A DNA stretch of 64,000 bases from Berberis thunbergii (GCA_003290165.1 QNQO01001817.1:1-64000), one strand, 5' to 3'. Positions 47,510-57,908 are shown, counted from the stretch's first letter. Program-made: numbers and translations. Notes: generated by a model not told the origin, from the sequence alone.

Positions 47510-48672
47510 TTTTTGTTTCTAATCTGATCTTCTTTGATCTTTTTGATATTCTATGATCTTCTTTGATCTTCTTTGATCTTATTTGATTTTCTTTGATCTT
47601 CTTTGATTTTTTTTATCTGATCTTCTTTGGTCTTCTTTGATTTGATCTGATCTGATCTTCTTTCATCTTCTTTTATCTTATTTGATATTCTTTGATCTGA
47701 TCTTCTTTGATCTTCTTTGAACTTCTTTGATCTTCTTTGATTTTTTTTTGATCTGCTTTGATATTTTTTTATCTGATCTTCTTTTATCTTCTTCGATCGT
47801 ATTTGATATTCTTTGATATGATCTTCCTTGATCTTCTCTGATCTTATTTGATCTTCTTTGATCTGATCTGATCTTATTTTATCTGATCTTCTTTGATCTA
47901 ATCTTCTTTGATCTACTTTTAACTTTTTTGATCTGATCTGATCTGATCTTCCTTGATCTTCTCTGATCTTATTTGATCTTATTTGATATTCTTTTATCTG
48001 ATATTATTTGATCTGATCTTATTTGATCTTCTCTGATCTGATCTGATCTTCCCAGATCTTCCTTGATCTTCTCTGATCTTCCCAGATCTTCCTTGATCTT
48101 CTCTGATCTTCTTTGATTTTCTTTGATCTTTTTTTATCTGATCTTCTTTGAACGTCTCTGATATTCTTTGATCTTTTTTTATCTTATCTACTTTGGTCTT
48201 CTTTGATCTTATCTTATTTGATTTGATCTGATCTGATCTTATTTGATCTAATTTGATCTTCTTTGATCTGATCTGATCTTCTTTGATCTACTTTTAACTT
48301 CTTTGATCTTCTTTGATCTGATCTAATCTGATTTAATCTAATATCTTTGATCTACTTTTAACTTCTTTGATCTGATCGGATTTTCTTTGATCTGATCTTC
48401 TCTGAACTTCTTTGATCTTCATTGTTCTTCTTTGATTTGATCTGATCTGATCTTCTTTGATCTTATTTGATATTCTTTGATCTGATCTTCTCTGATCTTC
48501 TTTGATCTTCTTTGAACTTCTTTGATCTTCTTTGAACTTCTTTGATCTTCTTTGAACTTCTTTGATCTGATCTTCGCTGTTCTTCTTTAATTTGATCTGA
48601 TCTGATCTTCTTTGATATTCTTTGATCTGATCTTCTCTGATCTTCTTTGATCTTCTTTGATCTGATCTTATT
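47510..48672. repeat. GATCTTCTTT/GATCTGATC array, about 1.16 kb
   Basis: Degenerate 10-15-bp units (tttgatcttc, tgatctgatc, tttgaacttc) without any hairpin modules. The minus-strand frame of Lys/Arg/Ser/Asp/Gln at 48463-48684 is only the translation of this repeat. Confidence 0.85.
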
Positions 48673-48724
48673 TGCTACGGCCAATTGCCGTGCCTAATTG
48701 GTTTTTATAAAAAAAATATCAAAC

Positions 48725-48835
48725 TCATTAGCCACGACACGTTTCATTGGCGAGATTCGAACCCGGGTCGCCTGAGTAAAAGCCAGTTCTCCTAACCAGA
48801 CTGGAAGGTAATGGGTTATTGGTGATTTTATCCAG
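48725..48835 (-). repeat. tRNA-like (SINE-type) segment inside the CACTA element
   Basis: On the minus strand, tctggttaggagaactgg resembles an A box, and gggttcgaatctcgccaat, about 30 bases later, contains a B box (GGTTCGAATC). Pairing of a full cloverleaf is not evident, so it is a tRNA-derived fragment, not a tRNA gene. Confidence 0.5.
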
Positions 48836-48879
48836 TTTATAAATATATATCTATTTTTTTATATAATTAAAACAAAAAG

Positions 48880-49435
48880 AATTAGCTATGGTAGAGAACC
48901 GTGGCTACTGAGTTTTATTTATATATAATTTAAAAAAAATTCACATTTAGCTACGATATTTTGACCGTGGCTAACAAAAAAAAAATTGTAAACGTTAGCT
49001 ACGGCCCTATTGCCGTCGCTATATTGATTCCTTATAATTTTTTTTAAAAAATGCATTAGCGACAGTTTTAAACATTAGCTACGACCCTACAACCGTCAGT
49101 ACGTTGTTTTCTTATAATATTTTTTTTTCTAAAAATCACATTAGGGACGGTATGTAGACCGTAGCTAACAAAAAATTTCTAAACCATAGCTACGGTCACA
49201 ATGCCGTCGTTACGTTTTTTTAATTTTTTTTGTTTTTAAAAAATCAAATTAGCTACGGTTTTGAAACCGTCGCTAATGTCTTTTAATATTTTTTTAAATC
49301 ACAAAAAATCTTAGCTACGGCTGTATTACCGTCGCAATTTAGTTTACTATATATATTTTTTTTAAATCATGTTAGCTACGGTCAGAAAACCGTCGCTAAG
49401 GTTTTTTTAATTTTTTTATTTTTAAAAAATCACAT
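48880..49435. repeat. Degenerate module block of the CACTA element
   Basis: About 10 modules, several with base changes in the arms (gctatgg, gctacga, gggacgg), between the tRNA-like segment and the regular array. Confidence 0.7.
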
Positions 49436-50665
49436 TAGCTACGGCTTTCAAGCCGTCGCTAATTAGTTTACTATTTTTTAAAAAATCATGTTAGCTACGG
49501 TTAGAAACCCGTCGCTAAGCTTTTTTTAATTTTTTTATTTTTAAAAATCACATTAGCTACGGTTTTCAAGCCGTCGCTAATTAGTTTACTATTTTTTTTA
49601 AAAATCATGTTAGCTACGGTTAGAAAACCGTCGCTAAGCTTTTTTTTTTAATTTTTTTATTTTTAAAAAATCACATTAGCTACGGTTTTCAAGCCGTCGC
49701 TACTTAGTTTACTATTTTTTTAAAAATCATTTTAGCTACGGTCAAAAACCGTCGCTAAGCTTTTTTTTTTTTTTTATAATTTTAAAAAAATCACACTAGC
49801 TACGGTTTTCAAGCCGTCGCTAATTAGTTTACTATTTTTTAAAAAATCATGTTAGCTACGGTCAAAAAACTGTCGCTAAGTTTTTTTTTAATTTTTTAAT
49901 TTTTAAAAAATCACATTAGCTACGGTTTTCAAGCCGTCGCTAATTAGTTTACTATTTTTTTAAAAAATCATGTTAGCTACGGTCAAAAAACTGTCGCTAA
50001 GTTTTTTTTTAATTTTTTAATTTTTAAAAATCACATTAGCTACGGTTTTCAAGCCGTCGCTAATTAGTTTACTATTTTTTTTAAAAATCATGTTAGCTAC
50101 GGTTAGAAAACCGTCGCTAAGCTTTTTTTTTAAATTTTTTTATTTTTAAAAAATCACACTAGCTACGGTTTTCAAGCCGTCGCTAATTAGTTTACTATTT
50201 TTTAAAAAATCATGTTAGCTACGGTCAAAAAACTGTCGCTAAGTTTTTTTTTAATTTTTTAATTTTTAAAAAATCACATTAGCTACGGTTTTCAAGCCGT
50301 CGCTAATTAGTTTACTATTTTTTTAAAAATCATGTTAGCTACGGTTAGAAAACCGTCGCTAAGCTTTTTTTTTAAATTTTTTTATTTTTAAAAAATCACA
50401 CTAGCTACGGTTTTCAAGCCGTCGCTAATTAGTTTACTATTTTTTAAAAAATCATGTTAGCTACGGTCAAAAAACTGTCGCTAAGTTTTTTTTAATTTTT
50501 TTATTTTTAAAAAATCACATTAGCTACGGTTTTCAAGCCGTCGCTAATTAGTTTACTATTTTTTTAAAAATCATGTTAGCTACGGTTATAAAACCGTCGC
50601 TAATCTATTTTTTTTTTTTTTTTTAAAAAAATCACATTAGCTACGGTTTTCAAGCCGTCGCTAAG
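49436..50665. repeat. Tandem array of 120-bp double-hairpin units
   Basis: About ten units of roughly 120 bp. Each holds one module with the loop ttttcaag and one with gtcaaaaaac or gttagaaaac, joined by aattagtttactatttttt and attttttaaaaatcac spacers. The high similarity of the units points to recent amplification. Confidence 0.85.
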
Positions 50666-51027
50666 GTGTTTTCACATAGATTTTTTTTTAAATCACAGAA
50701 ACATTAGCTACGGTTGTATGGCCGTCGCTGATTTTGTTTTTAAAATTTTTTTAAAAAAAAATCACGTTAGCGACGGTTTTTGGACCGTAGCTAGCGAAAA
50801 AATTTCTAAACATTAGCTACGGTCGGAATGCCGTCGCTAATGTTTGTATTAGCGACAGTTTTTACCCGTCGCAAAACGGTTAGCGACGGTTAAGTTAATT
50901 TATGTACCCAAAACCGTAGCAGAAATTTTAGCGACGGTTTTTGCCGTCGCAAACCGTTTAAATAGCGACGGTTTTAAAAAACCGTCGCTAATTGCCGTAG
51001 CTAATTTTGCTTTTTTTTGTAGTGCGT

Positions 51028-51315
51028 ATAAATCTGTTTAGGAATATGCCTCTGCAAGAAATAGGATAGTTTTCGTTTGAGATGTCTTGTTAGAGAGTTG
51101 TTACTTCACGAGTTGAAATGTGATAATGTTTTAATCATTGTTTTGTTGTGCGTCCAAGTTATTCAACCTTGTCTTTTACATTAGCTTTACTTTCCAGATG
51201 TTTGACTAATTCTTGGTCCTTTTACATTGTATGGGCCTTTGTTGGCAACTTTTTCTTGGGATTTGTATTTATGCTCTTGATCCCCACCTTTTTCTTAAAC
51301 TCGCTTATGACATAG
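51028..51315 (+). other. VAP27-like intron, unit III
   Basis: It matches 57049-57343, apart from a stretch of about 55 bp present only in the latter (from atatctttgaatccattacc). It leads to the coiled-coil exon. Confidence 0.6.
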
Positions 51316-51387
51316 ATCCAAGCTCAGCATCTGAAAGACGAAAGAGATGCAGCAGTTCAACAAGTTCAGAAGTTGCAACAGGAACTG
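51316..51387 (+). pseudogene. VAP27-like coiled-coil exon, unit III
   Basis: The 24-codon exon reads IQAQHLKDERDAAVQQ and ends LQQEL. It lies after a catag acceptor and before a gtatac donor. Plant VAP27 proteins carry such a heptad segment, used for dimerisation, between the MSP domain and the tail anchor. The tail exon of this unit is at 56349, and Copia-1 now sits in the intron between them. Confidence 0.6.
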
Positions 51388-52125
51388 GTATACTTGTGTC
51401 ATATAAGTGACTTGATTTTGTCATAGCTTTGGATTGGCAGTTCTTTTGTTTCCTTATTATGTTTTTGAGAAAAGCCGTAAAGATACAATGGGAAAAATAA
51501 TAATTTGCAATACAATGCAGAATAGGTTTCATAGGCTTGCGTAAAACAAAACCGGAATAAAACATAAAACTGATAATGGAAAGGAAAATTTCCCAAGTTA
51601 TCAAAAGTTTAGAAGAACATCCCAACACACAATGCATCCCTTAAATATATCCTTCTAATTCACGACTGAGAATTATTTCCAACTTAAGGAAAACCTACTA
51701 GAGCATTCAAAATAAGCTATCTCTAAAATCCATTAATTTTTCAATTTTAATAACATAGAATTCTAAATTTCGGATTGTAAAAAATAAACATCCACAATAG
51801 GAGACTAAATATCATATGTTCAATGTCACGATAAGATGTTTCTCTAAAAGTTGTCTAGAACAATGATTTATTATTTAACTTCTTGGTGTGAAGGTTTTGG
51901 TAATTTCATATTGTCATCCTCCGGATTATCTCATTTCCCTTCTTGCCAATAATGATTTATTCTTTCAGTTAAAGCAATAAAATATTTCTCTAAAGAGTTG
52001 TCTTGATCAACTTCATTTGGAACTTGCAATTCATCGACATCAGCAGTCCTAATTTTTAGAGTGTTTGAAATAATTTTGTAGCTACACCTCCATTGAGTTA
52101 TAACCTTCTTATAGTATTAAAATTG
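51388..52125 (+). other. VAP27-like last intron, unit III
   Basis: Bases 51388-51640 match 57416-57643 and continue at 62316, so this copy preserves the empty site of Copia-2 near 51611-51617. Bases 51818-52122 match 10730-11041. Confidence 0.65.
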
Positions 52126-52341
52126 TATTGAGAATATATTACGAATATCCTGATTGATTGGGAATATTTGTATTAGGAAAGTTGCTTATAGAGTCAATAT
52201 TGTATAATAGTTTTAAGGAAATTAGCAGATTATATTGTGAATATTCTCACAATATTCTCTGAATTAGTTTGTATATAAACAGGTGATTGTGAATGAAAAA
52301 GATAACACAATACACACAAATCATTTTCTTTGTGTCTAACA
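52126..52341 (+). repeat. Copia-1 5' LTR
   Basis: It begins TATTGAGAATAT (probably once TGTTGAG) and ends TCTAACA. It contains a TATA-like tgtatataaac at about 52270. The only LTR of this element in the window. Confidence 0.75.
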
Positions 52342-52349
52342 TTTTATCA

Positions 52350-52361
52350 TGGTATCAGAGC
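52350..52361 (+). other. Copia-1 primer-binding site
   Basis: TGGTATCAGAGC is complementary to the 3' end of initiator tRNA-Met, and lies 8 bases after the LTR. Confidence 0.85.
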
Positions 52362-53317
52362 AAAGAGTATCATAAAGGGAGGAAATGTACCTGTGTACGA
52401 TTGGAACGATTGGATATTCCTCTAACTGGGCCTTGTAACCTCGGAGTGCAGTCTCAAAGGGCATCAGTGATCCTTCTTCGAATAAGAAGGAACGAATAAG
52501 AAGAAGAAAGATCGAACCGCTGATCGAACCCCTAAAGGGACATCGACATCGACCCTCTGATTGAACCTCTGATCGACATTGATCCTCTGATCGACATTGA
52601 TCCTCTGATCAACTCATATTGAACCTCTGATCGACATCGACCCTCTGATCAACTCATATTGAACCTCTGACCTGATCAAGAAGGAACTCTGATTGAAGAA
52701 GGAACCCTCTGATTGAACCCCTAACCGAAGATACTGTGTAAGAACCTCAGGAACCTGATCGATCCCAATCGATCCTGAACCAAGCTGATCGATCCTGATC
52801 CAATCGATCCCAATCTGATCGATCCTGATCCACGCTCCAGGAACCTAATCGATCCCAATCGATTCTCTGTCTCTGCTTCACGATCTCCCAACCGCTTCAC
52901 GATCTGATCGATCCTCTGTCTCTGCTTCACGATCTGATCGATCCCAATCTGATCGATCCTCTGTCTCTGCTTCACGATCTCCCAATCTGATCGATCCTGA
53001 TCGAAGCTCCAGAGAATCGTCGCCATCGCACCGAGAGGAAGATCCACAGACTCCTTCCTCTGTCGAAGAAGCAGCAGAAGAGAAGAACCAGCGAGAAGAG
53101 ATCGCACCGAGAGGAAGATCCTTTGTTTGTTTTGTTTCTCTATTTCTCTGTAATGCATAAGTAAAAGAAAGAACAGAACAGAACAGAAAAGAAAAGAAAA
53201 GAAACGAGAAAAAAAAAAAAAAAAAAAAAAAAAGGTAGAGTTTATCTTCTGCGGCTGTCGTGAATACAGGTTTGATTTTTTCTACGGCGGTTCGAGATTT
53301 CTCTTTGAACATCGCTC
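52362..53317 (+). repeat. Copia-1 leader with CTGATCGA repeats
   Basis: Bases 52500-53000 repeat ctctgatcgacat, gatcgatcctgatcc and ctgcttcacgatctg. An A-run of 25 lies at 53209-53233. The minus-strand frames here are translations of the repeats. Confidence 0.65.
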
Positions 53318-54780
53318 ATGGCTGGCAGTGCCAACACTGCTCAGATAGGTTCTTCTGAGGCAGGAGTGACTGAGACAAATGCATCTCCACTGCCTGGGCT
53401 GAATACCACCCAGTGGCAGACACTTCTTCAGATGCTGGGTGGGTCAAATCCGCAACGACCGATAAGATGATTGGTACGCCTTGGATTATTGACACGGGAG
53501 CTTCGAATCACATGACTGGCACGATCGGGGATCTCCGTGACTTAAGGGAGATTGCTCAATGTCCCGTGGGATTGCCAGATGGGAGTAGCGCTATCGCCAC
53601 TAAGGAGGGGACGATCCTTCTTGACAGAAATTTCTGTTTGCAAAATGTTCTTTATGTGCCAGGGCTAACTTGCAATTTAATTTCTGTGTCGTAATTGACT
53701 GATCATTATAACTGTTTTGTCCAATTCACTAATGATCTGTGTGTTATACAGGACCGCACTTCGAGGATGCTGATTGGTGCGGGTGAACGACGCGATGGAC
53801 TCTATTACTTTCGGGGGCTGCCACAGGTTCACGCAATAAAAGCCAATAGTGTGGTGTCTCTTGATCTATGGCACCAGCGACTGGGTCATCCATCTCTACA
53901 GGTAACAAAGTTAGTTCCCGACGTCAGTTTTAGTGAAAAGAAAAATCGCTTGAATAAAAACTGTGACGTCTGCCAGAGGGCAAAGCAAAGTAGAGATAAG
54001 TTTCCTGTTAGTGAACATAAAGCTTCGACTATTTTTGAACTTATTCACACTGATTTATGGGGACCTTATCGAACAACTTCTTCCTGTGGTGCTTCTTATT
54101 TTTTGACCATTGTTGATGATTTTTCCCGTGCTGTATGGATTTATTTACTTGTTGATAAGAAAGAGGTCTCCCGTACTCTTCAAATGTTTTTCTCGATGGT
54201 TAAGAGACAATTTGATAAAGAGGTAAAAATTTTGAGGAGTGATAACGGCACTGAATTCACTTGCCTGCGACAATATTTTCTTGATCATGGGATTGTTTTT
54301 CAAACGTCCTGTGTGGGAACACCTCAACAAAATGGGCGGGTTGAACGGAAACACCAACATATTTTGAACGTAGCTCGGGCGCTGCGTTTTCAGGGCTCTC
54401 TTCCTATTGAATTTTGGGGAGAATGTGTCTTGACGGCTGGATACTTGATAAATAGGACTCCCTCCTTGGTTTTGAATGGGAAAACACCTTATAGTGTCTT
54501 GTATGGTAGCACACCAACTTACGATCACTTGCGCATTTTGGGGTCCTTGTGTTATGCGCATGTGCAGACGGGGGATAAGTTTGCCAGTAGAAGTCGAAGG
54601 TGCGTCTTTGTTGGGTACCCTTATGGAAAAAAGGGGTGGCGTTTGTATGACTTGGAGAAACAAAATTTCTTTGTTTCTCGTAATGTTGTATTCTCGGAAG
54701 GAGTTTTTCCCTTTGCAGATAATTTTAATTTAGACCACGATGGTCTGCCTAATATCGAGGCGGTTCAAGAGGACTTTGAG
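53318..54780 (+). pseudogene. Copia-1 remnant of gag end, protease and integrase
   Basis: A short frame from ATG 53318 (MAGSANTAQIGSSEAG, WQTLLQML) corresponds to the gag/protease linker. The capsid and zinc knuckle are gone. In a shifted frame follow the protease WIIDTGASNHMTG, an in-frame TAA at 53692-53694, and the integrase. The integrase has a zinc finger (HQRLGHPS, CDVCQRAK) and catalytic Asp/Asp/Glu in HTDLWGP, RSDNGTEF and PQQNGRVERK. The nonsense codon and the frame change make the polyprotein unproducible as it stands. Confidence 0.85.
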
Positions 54781-56313
54781 GAGACATCTACACCTGTTTT
54801 GAGGGGGGTGCCGATGAGTGTGTACAGCCAGATAGGACTGCTGGGCAGTCAGCTAGTGCCGAGGAGTTTGTTCAGCCAAATAGGGCAGCTGGGCAGTCGG
54901 TGTGTGCCGAGGATGGAGCAAATGCTGGTGTCAAGGCGTTTGTACAGCCGGATGAGGCTGCAGGGCAGCCGGTTTGTGCGACCCAGGAGGACAACCCGGA
55001 CACAAGTCAGGAAGATGTGTTGGGCAGGGGTCAACGCAGAAGACAAGCCTCGATACGACTCCGTGATTATGTTACTCATACCATTCGGAAAATGAGTCCA
55101 TCCGTACCTCCTTCACCCGTACCACGGCATTCCTCAGGTACACCCTATCCCATAGCACATTATGTGAATTGTGATAATTTTTCTATGCGACATAGACATT
55201 TTCTTGCAGCCTTGACAACAAATCGGGAACCTGTGTGCTATTCTGAGGCCGTGAAAGACAGCCGCTGGAGGGATGCCATGCGACGAGAAATTGAGGCTCT
55301 TGAGATTAATGAAACCTGGGTTGTAACAGAATTGCCACCAAGAAAGAAAGCTCTCGGATGCAAGTGGGTATACAAAATCAAGTATCACTCTGATGGTACC
55401 ATTGAGCGATTGAAGGCTCGGCTTGTTATTCTTGGGAATCATCAAATTGAAGGAGTTGATTATACAGAGACTTTTGCTCCAGTAGCTAAAATGGTTACAG
55501 TACGGGTTTTCTTGCCGTTGCGGCTGCCAAGAATTGGGAAGTCCATCAGATGGATGTTCATAATGCATTTCTACATGGTGATCTTGCGGAGGAGGTATAC
55601 ATGAAATTACCACCCGGTTTTCAGGTGGGGACTTCTGGAAAGGTGTGCAAGCTTAGGAAATCATTATACGGGCTGAAGCAGGCACCCCGCTGCTGGTTTG
55701 CTAAACTGTCGACTGCTTTGAAGAATTATGGTTTTCGGCAATCTTATTCAGATTATTCTTTGTTTACTCTACAAAGAGGTGCGGTTCAGCTCAGTGTTCT
55801 TGTCTATGTCGACGACCTTATCATCTCTGGGCGTAATCCGGGGGATATACAGAAATTCAAGGGTTACCTCAGTGTTTGTTTCCATATGAAAGATCTGGGT
55901 CCTTTAAAGTATTTCTTGGGGGTTGAAGTGGCACGCGGACCAGATGGGTTTGTGCTTTGTCAACGCAAATACGCGCTAGATATCATCTCTGAGGCCGGAT
56001 TGCTAGGGGCAAGGCCCGCGGCGGTGCCATTGGAACAGAATCATCGACTCGCCTTGTCCAAGAGTCCAGAGCTCGCTGACCCGGAGCCTTACCGTCGCTT
56101 GGTGGGACGGCTAATTTATTTGTGTTTCACTCGACCCGAATTATCTTATAGTGTTCATGTTTTATCTCAATTTATGCAACATCCTCGGGCGGACCAATGG
56201 GAAGCTGCTTTGCGGGTGGTTCGGTACTTAAAAGGTAATCCAGGTCAAGGTATACATTTGAGTAGTAAGTGTGACTTGCAGTTACATGGGTGGTGTGACG
56301 CTGATTGGGCCCA
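54781..56313 (+). pseudogene. Copia-1 remnant of reverse transcriptase, RNase H cut off
   Basis: The reading changes frame in the linker near 54790 and again near 55505. RT motifs are clear: CKWVYKIKYHSDGTIER, ETFAPVAK, QMDVHNAFLHGDL, YGLKQAPRCWF and the active-site LVYVDDLIISG. The connection domain runs to GWCDADWA, where the element is cut. The linker holds imperfect repeats of a VQPxxAAGQ type. The last frame continues through host DNA into the VAP27 tail exon in the wrong frame and ends at 56404. Confidence 0.85.
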
Positions 56314-56348
56314 TATTTCAATATTTAATGTTTTTCCCCATATTTCAG

Positions 56349-56436
56349 GACTCGCTGAGGAGACGGAGGAACCGAGGTGTGGATGCAGGATTCTCGTCTC
56401 TTGAACCTAACATTCTCGTCACCGTCTACTGAGTAG
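56349..56436 (+). pseudogene. VAP27-like tail exon, unit III, internally deleted
   Basis: The exon starts after a ttcag acceptor with GACTCGCTGAGGAGACGG and ends at the same ACTGAGTAG. 47 nt of the 135-nt exon, including most of the membrane anchor, are missing and the frame is changed. Confidence 0.65.
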
Positions 56437-56876
56437 GTGAACTTTTGTCAACACAGAGTATGGTATAACATAAGCTTAAAACTATATGAAGTAATCACGC
56501 GAGCCAAACTCCAAATGCTACAGAAGGAATTGACATTGATAAATAAAAAGCAGACTACTCTGTATCATCCAAGTTTCAGAGCAGCCATTAATATGGAATG
56601 TTGAGCAAAATATTACTATGCCTTAATATTTTGCTGGTTTGAGTAAATTATGAAGTAACATGTGAATTAATGTACAAGCTAAATAAAGAGATTTTCTTTA
56701 TTAATCAATCAATGTACCACAACCATATAAAAACAGAGTAAAACTCAAAATAAGCCAAACTAACAAAGAGAAAATCAAATAAGCATTTACCTGTATATAA
56801 AACTAAGCACAAAATAAGCATTTACCTGTATCATGAGTTGAAGTGCTACTACACCTACCCTTGAGTTTTTTCTCAG
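56437..56876. other. Shortened spacer between VAP27 tail and NLR end, unit III
   Basis: Contains parts of the conserved 3' flank (56455-56640 matches 26030-26240) and of the NLR 3' flank, including the donor-like site at about 56825, itself partly doubled. Confidence 0.55.
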
Positions 56877-57040
56877 TCACATGCCATACCACATCTCCGA
56901 GGATGCTGAGCGATCATCTGTGAAAATGAATGGAGAAGTCGGAGTGTTTTTCCTATGATTTCTCATTGCATCACTCAATTGAGTCGGCACTTTATACACA
57001 CTTATCTTTTTGAGATTGGTGAGGTGTTCAATTCCCATTC
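56877..57040 (-). pseudogene. NLR 3'-terminal fragment, unit III
   Basis: The reading MGIEHLTNLKKISVYKVP to SEMWYGM-stop equals the last ~54 codons of the two NLRs at 13028 and 27132. It ends abruptly at about 57040, where sequence from upstream of the VAP27 coiled-coil exon begins. The rest of the gene was lost at this duplication junction. Confidence 0.85.
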
Positions 57041-57343
57041 GCAGACGTATAAGTCTGTTTAGGAATATGCCTCTGCAAGAAATAGGATAGTTTTCGTTTG
57101 AGATATCTTTGAATCCATTACCATTCAACAAATATACCAAAAGTTAATTGCATTCTCTTGTTAGAGAGTTGTTACTTCATGAGTTGAAATGTGAAAATGT
57201 TTTAATCATTGTTTTGTGGTGCTTCCAAGTTATTCAACCTTGTCTTTTACATTAGCTTTACTTTCCAGATGTTTGACTAATTCTTGGGATTTGTATTTAT
57301 GCTCTTGATCCTTACCTTTTTCTTAAACTTGCTTGTGAAATAG
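57041..57343 (+). other. VAP27-like intron, unit IV, with the CACTA empty site
   Basis: It begins gcagacgtataagtctg, equal to the two flanks of the CACTA element joined at one copy of cgt. The rest matches 51028-51315. Confidence 0.75.
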
Positions 57344-57415
57344 ATCCAAGCTCAGTATCTGAAAGAGGAAAGAGATGCAGCAGTTCAACAAGTTGGGAAG
57401 TTGCAACAGGAACTG
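57344..57415 (+). pseudogene. VAP27-like coiled-coil exon, unit IV
   Basis: The 24-codon exon reads IQAQYLKEERDAAVQQ and ends LQQEL, with a tag acceptor and a gtatac donor. It differs from the unit III copy by a few residues. Its tail exon is at 63451, with Copia-2 in the intron. Confidence 0.6.
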
Positions 57416-57643
57416 GTATACTTGTGTCATATAAGTGACTTGATTTTGTCATAGCTTTGGATTGGCAGTTCTTTTGTTTCCTTATTATGTTTTTGAGAAA
57501 AGCCGTAAAGATACAATGGGAAAAATAATAATTTGCAATACAATGCAGAATAGGTTTCATAGGCTTGCGTAAAACAAAACTGGAATAAAACATAAAACTG
57601 ATAATGGAAAGGAAAATTCCCCAAGTTATCAAAAGTTTAGAAG

Positions 57644-57883
57644 TGTTAACAAAAATACAGAGGAAATATTGAGAGAAAGAAATGCTAAATTCTCTTCATA
57701 TCAGACCCAGTTACATCAGACCCCTTAAATACATAAATTCTTATTAACTACCCACACCCATGACTCCCATAAGAAAGGACTACTACTACTACCACTTCAT
57801 CCATGAACTAGAGAAGTGCTCCACTCATTAACAACCACCTACAGAACATAAGACTAAGTAAACATCAAACAAAACTACCAACA
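57644..57883 (-). repeat. Copia-2 3' LTR
   Basis: Reads TGTTGGTAGTTTTG to TGTTAACA on the minus strand. The polypurine tract AAGGGAGGGAA (57884-57894) lies directly upstream in element orientation. Confidence 0.95.
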
Positions 57884-57908
57884 TTCCCTCCCTTAAACTG
57901 AAAATATT

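Larger units (their letters stand above)
45606..51024. mobile_element. Non-autonomous CACTA-type element, 5419 bp
   Basis: The ends are inverted repeats CACTACAAAAAAA (45606-45618, and its complement ending at 51024), and the flanking 3 bases cgt are duplicated (45603-45605 and 51025-51027). These are the marks of the CACTA (En/Spm) superfamily. The unoccupied site, gcagacgtataagtctg, exists at 57041-57057. No reading frame resembles TNPD or TNPA transposases. The interior is almost entirely short hairpin modules, two other repeat arrays, a tRNA-like piece and a histone-gene fragment. It would need a transposase supplied elsewhere. Confidence 0.9.
52126..56316 (+). mobile_element. Copia-1, 3'-truncated Ty1/copia retrotransposon
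   Basis: The 5' LTR, PBS and PR-IN-RT are present in order on the plus strand. The element stops within RNase H (HGWCDADWA) at about 56312, where VAP27 intron sequence begins at once. The 3' LTR and about 110 bp of host intron have been deleted together. The gag region is also almost absent. It is not mobile by itself. Confidence 0.9.

Noticed and set aside
48463..48684. Lys/Arg/Ser/Asp/Gln-rich minus-strand frame
   Set aside because: It is the translation of the GATCTTCTTT array and has no non-repetitive part.
48725..48835. Possible functional tRNA gene
   Set aside because: The A- and B-box-like motifs are there, but no complete acceptor stem or cloverleaf is evident.
49436..50665. Regular spaced repeats resembling a CRISPR array
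   Set aside because: The genome is eukaryotic, the spacers are AT-rich repeats and not unique sequences, and the array lies within a CACTA-type element.
52721..53312. Minus-strand frames of about 145 codons in the Copia-1 leader
   Set aside because: Composed of repeated Asp/Arg/Ile/Gly strings from GATCGATCC repeats, on the strand opposite to the element.
54145..54663. 172-codon minus-strand frame in Copia-1
   Set aside because: Antisense shadow of the integrase and linker.
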